This document shows, in pieces, positions 44,391 to 51,626 of a stretch of DNA of 64,000 nucleotides. Each line of letters starts with the position of its first letter. The first letter of the stretch is position 1. The DNA comes from Bacteroidales bacterium (GTDB taxonomy: Bacteria > Bacteroidota > Bacteroidia > Bacteroidales > UBA3663), in the NCBI GenBank assembly GCA_017618715.1, contig JAFZTS010000054.1, forward strand, positions 1 to 64,000, written 5' to 3'. The translations under genes and the position numbers were made by a program. The notes beneath the pieces are model-generated. The model saw only the letters and a list, made by a program, of their open reading frames with translations. It was not told the origin of the DNA and ran no database searches.

Positions 44391-46625
44391 ATGAATAGAA
44401 AAATCTCATATTTGTGTGTCTTCTTCGCGAGCATCCTGATGTCCGCCCAAGCGCAGCAGGCCGATACCTTGACCACGGCCGAGCGACGCAGCAGCCAAAA
44501 CGTCCTGCTCAACGCCTCTTCCGAATCCCAGCCACGCATCATCTCCCTTGGCATCCCGCAATGGGGCGGTGCCATCATCGACGATGGCCTCCCCTCCTCG
44601 ATGTTCAACGATTTCTTCCCCGGTTTCTGGTCATGGCATAGCGGATTGGGCACAGCTTCGCTCGAATTGACACGTCTCGACGAATCCGCTCTCCAGCTCG
44701 GTCATACGGGCTACTACCCCATGTCCGTCTCGCGCGTCGGTGCCGACCGTCCCGAGGGCGCAGTTACCTATACCATCAATCATTACGGCCGCAATCAGAT
44801 CGACCTCAATTATGCCACGCCAATGGGGCGAGGTTGGGGCATTGATCTAAATGTCTATCAGGACCTTAACCGAGGTTCAAATCATCTCGACCTTGCCTAT
44901 CTTCAGGAACATATCCAATATTATAAGGTAGGACTCTCCAAGAAGTTTGACGACGATAAAGGACGCCTCTTCGCCACCTATCTTTACACCAAGAAGTTCA
45001 ACATCAGCGACCCCTATGGCCCCTTCATCTTTGTGGGCGATGGCAGTGTGAAGTCTTACGAGGATTTCGACCTTGGCCGCGACCAGTACCTGCCTTCCAC
45101 CGCTGTGTTCGACTATGTCGATATTGCCGACGGACAAACCAAGTCGCGTCGCTTCGTCGATGATGCAGGCATCTTCATCCATCAGTTCACCGCTGGGCTT
45201 GAACGCAAGCTATCGAGCGCTACATTCACGCTCAATACCCGCCTGCGCTTCTGCCATTGCGACCTCACCGAGGCGATGCTCGGCTCCATCGAAGATGCTG
45301 CACGCCAATCAGGCTATACCTACACCGATGGCACGCCCTACCTCGGCAAGGTGCAGACGCGCTATATGTGCTATTATCAATGCGACTGTGACGAATGGTT
45401 CACCACGGCCACGCTAAAGGGACATACTGACCGCTTTGAGTGGACCACTGGTGCCAACCTTTGGTTTGATTGGACCAACGACCATGTGATGACCACCAAT
45501 TTCGCCCACGAAGCCAGCAAGAACCCTGCTGCGCTTCGTTATGGAGGCCGCTTGTTCTATGCTCCCAACACCGGTGCTTGGTTCCTCGAAGGACATCAGA
45601 GCCGCTACGCCCTTTTCGGCCAAGGGCAATGGAAACTCTCGCCACGTCTTACGTTGCGAGGAGGTCTGCGTCTCGAATACAGCAATCTCGGTGGCGATGG
45701 AGCCTTCAACCTTGATGGCAAGGAGAACAACACCCGCACCGAAGGTTGGAACCTCGCAATGCCAGGAGTCACACGCACGCCGTTCTCGGTCAACAACTTC
45801 AATGGGGCGGCTACCCTCGTCGCATTCTATCACATCAACCGTGCTTGGGGCCTTGAGCTCGATGCCATCGCCACACGCCAGCATGCCGAGTTGTGGCAGT
45901 TTAGCGAAGCCTCCCTCCCCTCCGACAAGCCGAAGAACAATGTGTTGGTGCGCGGCGGCGTCAACTTCAAGAACTCGTGGCTCGACTTCCAATCGATGTT
46001 ATCCTACTATCGGCAGGACAACAACTACTCCACCGCCCTGTGGACGCATGAGCTGACAAAGGCCGTAGGCAGTTATCCTGAAGGCTACAACGAAACCCTC
46101 TACATCGGCTCGGGATACAGCATGGAGGTGTTGGGATGGACCACCGACGTGTTGATCAACGCGGGCGACTTCCATTTCCACGGCCTGCTTACCCTGCGCA
46201 GTCCGCAGTACAGCGACTATCGTTTCCAGCCACGTTTCAGCGACGGATATACCGAGACCTTCGATTTCTCGAACAAGAACATCACCGAATCCCCCTCCGT
46301 TGAGATGGAATTGGAACCTTCCTACAGCCCCGGCAAATGGCGTTTCTGGGTAAGTGCCCGCTACTATAGCCGCCAGTATGTCAACATCACCAACAGCCTC
46401 TATTTCAAACCCCATTGGGAGACCTTCGCCGGCATCGACCTCACCCTCAACGAGAAGGTCCAGTTCGGTGTCAATGTCGTGAACTTCCTCAATCAAACCG
46501 GCGCAAGTTCCGGCATCCAAGCCGCTTCGCTCGCCACCGATGCCACCCCCTTCAAGAACTATCTCACTTCCGGCACATACCTCCGTCCCTTCACGCTCGA
46601 ATTCACTTCGACACTCCGTTTCTGA
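44391..46625 (+). CDS. TonB-dependent receptor-like outer-membrane protein
   Basis: 744 residues. Signal peptide to about residue 22 (LMSAQAQQ). A short plug-like region (RIISLGIPQWGGAIIDDGLP) is followed by a long beta-barrel rich in aromatic strand ends, and the chain ends with Phe (FTLEFTSTLRF), as needed for barrel insertion. Neither a carboxypeptidase-D-like domain nor a clear TonB box is seen, so it is shorter than SusC proteins (about 1000). No SusD partner is next to it. A vitamin, metal or peptide substrate is possible. A decayed copy of its last 16 codons is found 800 bp downstream. Confidence 0.75.
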   Translation: MNRKISYLCVFFASILMSAQAQQADTLTTAERRSSQNVLLNASSESQPRIISLGIPQWGGAIIDDGLPSSMFNDFFPGFWSWHSGLGTASLELTRLDESALQLGHTGYYPMSVSRVGADRPEGAVTYTINHYGRNQIDLNYATPMGRGWGIDLNVYQDLNRGSNHLDLAYLQEHIQYYKVGLSKKFDDDKGRLFATYLYTKKFNISDPYGPFIFVGDGSVKSYEDFDLGRDQYLPSTAVFDYVDIADGQTKSRRFVDDAGIFIHQFTAGLERKLSSATFTLNTRLRFCHCDLTEAMLGSIEDAARQSGYTYTDGTPYLGKVQTRYMCYYQCDCDEWFTTATLKGHTDRFEWTTGANLWFDWTNDHVMTTNFAHEASKNPAALRYGGRLFYAPNTGAWFLEGHQSRYALFGQGQWKLSPRLTLRGGLRLEYSNLGGDGAFNLDGKENNTRTEGWNLAMPGVTRTPFSVNNFNGAATLVAFYHINRAWGLELDAIATRQHAELWQFSEASLPSDKPKNNVLVRGGVNFKNSWLDFQSMLSYYRQDNNYSTALWTHELTKAVGSYPEGYNETLYIGSGYSMEVLGWTTDVLINAGDFHFHGLLTLRSPQYSDYRFQPRFSDGYTETFDFSNKNITESPSVEMELEPSYSPGKWRFWVSARYYSRQYVNITNSLYFKPHWETFAGIDLTLNEKVQFGVNVVNFLNQTGASSGIQAASLATDATPFKNYLTSGTYLRPFTLEFTSTLRF

Positions 46626-46654
46626 AACAAGCTCGACTAATTAATTAGCCAATT

Positions 46655-47185
46655 ATGAACAAAAAAGTTACCTTATTGCCTCTGGAGGAAGATGACCGCG
46701 AGCAGTTCATCGCCGACAACCAGGAAGCTTTCCTTTATGGTGCTACGCAGGAGTTTGGAATGCGTGATGACCACTTCGAGGAGGATGGTGAGATCATTTC
46801 AAAGGAGACCATCCGCAACGCTATCGACGCCCCTGGTGCCGAGACTTACCGAATCGTATGCGACGGCCAGAAGGTGGGCGGCGTAGTGATAAACTTGAAC
46901 TCCGAAACCCAAACTGGCGACCTCGAATTGCTTTTCGTCTCACCCCATGTCCACAGCCGAGGTATAGGTTTCGCCGCGTGGCAGGCCATCGAGCAAATGC
47001 ACCCCGAAATCAGGGTTTGGGAAACAGTTACCCCCTATTTCGAGAAGCGCAACATTCATTTCTATGTCAATCGTTGCGGTTTCCACATCGTCGAATTCTT
47101 CAACAGTCACCATCCCGATCCCCACGACCAGTCATCCGATGATGACGATTCCGATGGCATGTTCCGTTTTCAGAAGGTGATGTGA
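46655..47185 (+). CDS. GNAT-family N-acetyltransferase
   Basis: 176 residues with the GNAT fold: an N-terminal strand/helix (KVTLLPLEEDDREQFI), the central strands (QKVGGVVINLNSETQTGDLELLFV), an acetyl-CoA-loop equivalent SPHVHSRGIGFAAWQAIE (R-G-x-G variant RGIGFA), and a C-terminal NRCGFHIVEFF. An acidic tail (SSDDDDSDGMF) follows. The acceptor (small molecule, drug or protein) is unknown. It starts 29 bp after the receptor gene and may be co-transcribed with it; a 1.2-kb stretch without protein genes follows. Confidence 0.8.
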   Translation: MNKKVTLLPLEEDDREQFIADNQEAFLYGATQEFGMRDDHFEEDGEIISKETIRNAIDAPGAETYRIVCDGQKVGGVVINLNSETQTGDLELLFVSPHVHSRGIGFAAWQAIEQMHPEIRVWETVTPYFEKRNIHFYVNRCGFHIVEFFNSHHPDPHDQSSDDDDSDGMFRFQKVM

Positions 47186-47246
47186 CTATTTTTTCAAAAA
47201 TATCGACGATTCACCCGCCATTTTTCCCGTTTCACCTCCCTATCAC

Positions 47247-47277
47247 TTTGTGTTTTGACTATATTGTACTACCTTTG
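47247..47277 (+). promoter_or_regulatory. Promoter of the candidate small RNA
   Basis: TTTG (47247-47250), 19 bp, TACCTTTG (47270-47277): full consensus, with no protein gene behind it on this strand. Confidence 0.7.
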
Positions 47278-47282
47278 TCCTC

Positions 47283-47402
47283 GAAATACAAAGGCTTTAC
47301 TTATGACAGACTATTTACGAAATTAATTCGCGAAAGAGACAAGAAGATATGTATTATCTGACCAGCAAGCCTGCCTGAGAAGGTCGGCTTGCTCCTTTTT
47401 TT
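47283..47402 (+). ncRNA. Candidate small RNA of about 120 nt
   Basis: It starts just after a consensus promoter and ends at a strong intrinsic terminator. Only two tiny frames are present inside (ATG ACA GAC ... seven codons; ATG TAT TAT ... nine codons, ending in the terminator stem). No plus-strand gene follows for the rest of the gap, so it is not a leader of a visible gene. No known RNA family was recognised by eye. Confidence 0.5.
47364..47402 (+). terminator. Intrinsic terminator of the candidate small RNA
   Basis: AGCAAGCC pairs with GGCTTGCT (8 bp, perfect) and is followed by CC and seven Ts. Confidence 0.8.
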
Positions 47403-47409
47403 ATAGATC

Positions 47410-47460
47410 ATTTACCTAAGCCTCTTTACGCTCGAATTCATCTCAACGCTTAGGTTTTGA
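47410..47460 (+). pseudogene. Remnant of a TonB-receptor C-terminus
   Basis: In one frame the bases read IIYLSLFTLEFISTLRF followed by TGA, matching the last residues of the receptor at 44391 (TYLRPFTLEFTSTLRF and stop) at 13 of 16 positions, with about 35 of 48 bases identical. An in-frame TAG at 47404 precedes it and the rest of the gene is missing. Confidence 0.6.
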
Positions 47461-47984
47461 GACGTTACAACAGCAGAAAAAGCAATATAATGTCCCTTTT
47501 TATTGCAAATTCTGTAGTTTTTGTTGTTGAAAAAATGAATCTCACATCAACTAAATGAGCCACATTTGATCGATTTTTCGTCGAAAAATGCAGTTCAAAC
47601 ATATCTTTTCAGGCCTTTGAGAGGAGTAATTTGCTGAATTCTGAGTCTTTTGCAGGGTTTTGTATGGCAAGAACTAATTAAAAATTATTATATAACAAGT
47701 TGAATTATAATAAATTAGATTTTTTGATGATACGGCTCGCAATCTCAAATCTCAATTAGTTTTTTAGGCATATCCATTCCAGCATCTATTTACTTATATT
47801 ATTAATTATTAATTAGTTATAAATTTTAAAAAGAGGGTTTCGTCATAGATTGAGACCCATTTTTTTAACTGAGATTTGAGATTTGTGATTTTTGGGATTT
47901 AACTAATTCCTCTATAAGGCAAGTTATAGCCTCGTCTATTTCGTGCCAGATTTGATTCCATAGAAACATAATTCTATGTTTATC
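47461..47984. other. AT-rich gap without recognisable genes
   Basis: 524 bp, AT-rich, no credible coding frame on either strand. The only structure seen is a perfect 14-bp inverted repeat at 47741-47754 and 47870-47883. Confidence 0.6.
47741..47883. repeat. Perfect 14-bp inverted repeat with 7-bp substructure
   Basis: AATCTCAAATCTCA (47741-47754) and TGAGATTTGAGATT (47870-47883) are exact reverse complements 115 bp apart. Each consists of a 7-bp unit in duplicate, and a third diverged unit follows the right copy. Confidence 0.65.
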
Positions 47985-48310
47985 GCAAGATGGTACTGGT
48001 TGTGTGCGCATAGTACACCATCGTAGCGAGATGGTACTGCTTGTGAACACTTAATACAATCTACATGGCAAGATGGTACTGCTTGTGAACACTTGATACA
48101 ATCCACATGGCGAGATGGTACTGGTTGCGAACACATAGTACATTATCGTCGCGAGATGGTACTGCTTGTGAACATTTGATACCATTTTTCGGCGAGATTG
48201 CATTACTTGTGAACAGATAGTGCAGCATCGTCGCGATGCGGGATTGCTTGTGAACACTTGATGCAACCTATACGGCAATACGGTACTGCTTGTGAACAAG
48301 GAGTACAATA
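47985..48310. repeat. 42-bp hairpin tandem array (about eight units)
   Basis: The core TACT recurs at 47994, 48035, 48077, 48119, 48160, 48204, about 48242 and 48284, that is every 38-44 bp, mostly 41-42. Typical unit parts are GATGGTACT, GCTTGTGAACA and ATACAATCC. The unit at 48195 (GATTGCATTACTTGTGAACA, then TAGTGCA) is intermediate between this array and the 41-bp array at 9006. Open frames across it on the minus strand are a by-product of the 14-codon period. Confidence 0.85.
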
Positions 48311-48317
48311 GAATAAT

Positions 48318-48350
48318 AAAAAGGCACACCAACTATGCGGCGTGCCTTTC
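48318..48350 (-). terminator. Intrinsic terminator of the S8 protease gene
   Basis: AAAGGCAC (48320-48327) and GTGCCTTT (48342-48349) pair, and T-runs follow on the minus strand. Confidence 0.8.
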
Positions 48351-48386
48351 TAAATCAAAAAGAGGTTATTTGTTTATGGGAATGTA

Positions 48387-50495
48387 TCACTTCACGAAAT
48401 ACATACGTCCTCCTTTGACATAGATGCCGTGGGTGGGAGTGTTTACGCGGCGGCCTTGCAGGTCGAAGATTTCATCGGCGTGGCTTTCGGGTGTAGCTTG
48501 AATACCTCTAAGGTCTGAATGTGAAAGGATGTATTCGATGCCTTGGGCGGCATTGATCTTACCATAGCCCCAGCGGATGGGATCGTGGGCGGTGAAGTCG
48601 TCGTTGACCGATGATTGGCGGATGACTTCCTTCACGTCTTCCAAGGTAAGGTTGGGATTTGCTTGCAACCAGCAAGCTACGATGCCGCTCACCACGGGAC
48701 ATGCCATCGACGTACCGCTCTCGGCTCCATAAGGATAGCCCTGCCATTGCATCTCATCGAGTACGGTTTCACTAGGAGACAGGCAGTAGTGGCTCCATGA
48801 CGAAACGACGTTGACACCAGGAGCACTTACCACCGGCTGGGTGATGTCGTTGAATGAGGTGCCATAGCTTGAGAACCAAGCGTAGTCGTTGAGGGTGTAT
48901 TCCTCTTCTTCTTCGTCTTCGAGCGACGAACCATCATAGCTGCGGTATTCGGTATTGGCGCAATAGGCACCAACGCTGATGACGCCGGGGATGCATGTCC
49001 AGTCGCCTGCCGACATCTCGCTGTCGCCTATGACGTAGCCCGGGAACTCGAAGATGTTGAAGCCGCCGAGGTTGTCCCACATGTCGATTTCTGTGCCGGC
49101 TGAGCCGGAAACGGTGAGCATGAAAAGGCAAAGGCTCTTGAATGTGCCATCGGTGTATGTAGTGATGCTCAGCGTGCCGTCGCCGTTGTCACAAGCGATG
49201 AGATCCACCTCGCCACTGAAATAGGACGACAGGGTGGCGTCGTCGCCATCGTTGAGAGTGATATACTGTGTCTCGCCGCCCAAGGTTGCCACGCATTCTT
49301 CGCTGCTCCACACCTCGCGGAGCCTACCTGAAAACTGATTGACGGTGAGCAGGCTGACCTTAACGCTCACACGATCGCCGCAGCGGGTGTAGCCAACTGC
49401 ATCGTCAGTGATGACATAGTCGCCGTTATCATCCTGAACGAGTGCCAGAAGGGTCTTGAATGAAGAGCTGTTTTCGGTGAATTGTCGATAAAGATGGATG
49501 GGATAGCCGCCCTCGTTGCCAGCTGAAAAGACGGGAATGATGGTGTTTGATGCAGCCTGAATGGCTTCGGGCACGGTTCCCGTACCGTTGTGCCGACCAC
49601 TATGGCTGTTGAGGCTGCCGCTGAACACCAGTGGTTGACCACTCTTCTGAGCGTAAGCCGTAGCAAAGGCGAGGACGAGTTCCATGACATCGTTCTCATC
49701 GTCAATATACTCGGCCAACTCCTCTTCATCAACTTCTTCGTTAATGCCGATAAATACGATATCGGCCTCGGGCGCCATGCCGCCGAATCCCATAGGCGTG
49801 AGGGAGCCTGCTGCAATGCCTGCGGTATGCGTGCCATGATACTCATTGGGGGCATCGGTGGTCAGGGTGGCGATAAGTTCGGGAGTGTCATAAACGGAGC
49901 CTGGGAATTCGATCGTGCCGGCCTCGGGGTCATCGATAGTGAACTTGTTGCCGTTGTAGTCTCCAATCAAGAAGACACATTTGATGCGCGAGTTTCCGTC
50001 GGCATCCTTGAACGCGGGGTGCTGGAAGTCTATTCCGCCGTCGAATACACAGACGGTGACACCACGCCCCGTATAGGGTGTCTCGATGGTGGCAGAGGTG
50101 CCGTTGATAAGGTTGATGCCCGTTTCACGGCGCGTCACGTCGGTCTTCCTTTTGCCCTTGTGGCCGTTGTCGATGCGTACCACTCCTTCTATCTTGTTGA
50201 GGGCATCCACCTGGTCGACTGGAATGCTGATGATGGCTTGCTGGCCGATTTTGCCTTGAATCGTGGCACCAGCCTCACGAAGCTGGGCGTAGGTTTCGCG
50301 TGCGTTCTGCTCGGCCACTTTCACCACTAATCTCATGGTTTGCTTGGCGGGTGCCATGGTTTTGCCATGGCTCACCTTCTCGGCTCTTGCCTTGTGTTGA
50401 GCGATTTTCAACTGAGCTTGAGGAGTGAGTTTCACTTGTGCCATCGTCGTCAGGACGAAGGTGCACAGCATAAGAATCGTTAATAGTCTTTTCAT
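48387..50495 (-). CDS. Secreted subtilisin-type (S8) serine protease with type IX-like tail
   Basis: 702 residues. Signal peptide (LLTILMLCTFVLTTMAQ), a propeptide-like inhibitor region (about 20-120), then a catalytic domain with Asp152 in CVFDGGIDFQHP, His220 in YHGTHTAGIAAG and Ser596 in SGTSMACPVVSGI. A large insert between His and Ser holds beta-rich sequence and an acidic stretch (LEDEEEEEY). The last 30 residues (EIFDLQGRRVN ... GIYVKGGRMYFVK) look like the sorting tail of type IX secretion or a related Prevotella end domain. Probably degrades proteins outside the cell. The start MKRLLTIL is chosen; upstream ATGs lie in the GT2 gene. A terminator follows. Confidence 0.9.
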   Translation of the reverse strand: MKRLLTILMLCTFVLTTMAQVKLTPQAQLKIAQHKARAEKVSHGKTMAPAKQTMRLVVKVAEQNARETYAQLREAGATIQGKIGQQAIISIPVDQVDALNKIEGVVRIDNGHKGKRKTDVTRRETGINLINGTSATIETPYTGRGVTVCVFDGGIDFQHPAFKDADGNSRIKCVFLIGDYNGNKFTIDDPEAGTIEFPGSVYDTPELIATLTTDAPNEYHGTHTAGIAAGSLTPMGFGGMAPEADIVFIGINEEVDEEELAEYIDDENDVMELVLAFATAYAQKSGQPLVFSGSLNSHSGRHNGTGTVPEAIQAASNTIIPVFSAGNEGGYPIHLYRQFTENSSSFKTLLALVQDDNGDYVITDDAVGYTRCGDRVSVKVSLLTVNQFSGRLREVWSSEECVATLGGETQYITLNDGDDATLSSYFSGEVDLIACDNGDGTLSITTYTDGTFKSLCLFMLTVSGSAGTEIDMWDNLGGFNIFEFPGYVIGDSEMSAGDWTCIPGVISVGAYCANTEYRSYDGSSLEDEEEEEYTLNDYAWFSSYGTSFNDITQPVVSAPGVNVVSSWSHYCLSPSETVLDEMQWQGYPYGAESGTSMACPVVSGIVACWLQANPNLTLEDVKEVIRQSSVNDDFTAHDPIRWGYGKINAAQGIEYILSHSDLRGIQATPESHADEIFDLQGRRVNTPTHGIYVKGGRMYFVK

Positions 50496-50506
50496 AAATA
50501 GTTTTT

Positions 50507-51607
50507 TCAAAGTCCAAGGTCGCTGTATTTCTTGATTCCTTTCTTGTAGTATTTCCAAACGATGCTGAACTGCTGCTGCAGGAAGCTCTTGGCCGTTCCG
50601 AAGCCCACAAGTTCTCTGACAGTGTATTGACTATCAATCATCTGCTCTGCTTCGCGATGAGCGTCATATACGGCCTTGAAGTTTCGGAACTCTCCGCGTC
50701 GGAGGAAGTTGGCGGCCGCTACCCCATCGAGCAGTTTGCGTCGGCGGATAAGGTGCCTGTATTGTTCGATTGGCAGGTTCTTCCACATCATCACGATGCT
50801 GTTGCGGAAGTTCAGTTTCGTCTTCTTCGGGTTGCCTTGCGGCAAGCTGGCACCTCCCAGATGATACACTTTCGACTGGGGTACACAAGCGATATCGTAA
50901 CCCATACGACGGAGCCTCCAACAAAGGTCAATCTCTTCCATGTGGGCATAGAAACGTCGATCCAGGCCGCCGGCTTTCATATAGAGCTCTGTGCGTATCA
51001 TAAGGCAAGCGCCCGAAGCCCACATCACGGGCCACGCCTGGCCGTCGGGCAGGTCATATTGCCCCAGGTCCTCCTCCACCGTGTCGAAGATACGGCCACG
51101 GCAATAGGGGAAGCAAAGGTTGTCGAGGTATCCGCCGCAAGCGCCTGCATATTCGAACAACTTCTCGTTGCCGTCCTTGAGGATTTTGGGCTGAAGGGCA
51201 GCGCAATTCGGATGACTGTCCATGTAGCGAATCATCGGTTCGAGCCAACCCTCGGGCACCCTCACGTCGTCGTTGAGCAGGACGGCATAGTCGGGCGATT
51301 CCATTCGATGTACCTCAAAGACGTTGCCTGTGGGGCTCCGCCGTTCTTCCTGCTTGAGCACCGTGATGATGTCGATGGCCTGGTTGTATCCCTCGGCAAA
51401 GCCAAAGTTTTTTTCGAGCTTGATGACATTCACCGAAGGAAACTCTTCCCTAAGGAGCTTGAGGCTCTTGTCGGTCGATCCGTTGTCAGCCACCACCACC
51501 TCGGCAAGTTCCTCAGGCGTGTTCTTGACCACCGAAGGCAGGTAACGACGCAGCAGGCCTTTCTGTTCGCCGTTCCAATTGAGTATGATAACTGCTGTTT
51601 TTGACAT
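50507..51607 (-). CDS. Family 2 glycosyltransferase
   Basis: 366 residues of the GT-A fold: VIILNWNGEQKGLLRRYLPS at the start, VVVADNGSTDKSLKLLRE for the nucleotide site, YAVLLNDDVRVPEGWLEPM with the DxD-like metal motif, and a C-terminal EIDLCWRLRRMGYDIACVP. A rhamnosyl- or other deoxysugar-type transferase for surface polysaccharide or lipid is likely but the sugar is unknown. Start MSKTAV fits the family. Neighbours are DUF5686, a sugar nucleotidyltransferase and lpxH, which suggests a role in envelope glycans. Confidence 0.88.
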   Translation of the reverse strand: MSKTAVIILNWNGEQKGLLRRYLPSVVKNTPEELAEVVVADNGSTDKSLKLLREEFPSVNVIKLEKNFGFAEGYNQAIDIITVLKQEERRSPTGNVFEVHRMESPDYAVLLNDDVRVPEGWLEPMIRYMDSHPNCAALQPKILKDGNEKLFEYAGACGGYLDNLCFPYCRGRIFDTVEEDLGQYDLPDGQAWPVMWASGACLMIRTELYMKAGGLDRRFYAHMEEIDLCWRLRRMGYDIACVPQSKVYHLGGASLPQGNPKKTKLNFRNSIVMMWKNLPIEQYRHLIRRRKLLDGVAAANFLRRGEFRNFKAVYDAHREAEQMIDSQYTVRELVGFGTAKSFLQQQFSIVWKYYKKGIKKYSDLGL

Positions 51608-51626
51608 CAGAATCCTTCTTAACAAG

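Noticed and set aside
48051..48332. A 93-residue open frame on the minus strand (and two smaller ones at 47865 and 47936) across the 42-bp array
   Set aside because: The frame stays open because the repeat period is about 14 codons; the peptide merely repeats TSST/LP motifs, and no start context or family resemblance is present.
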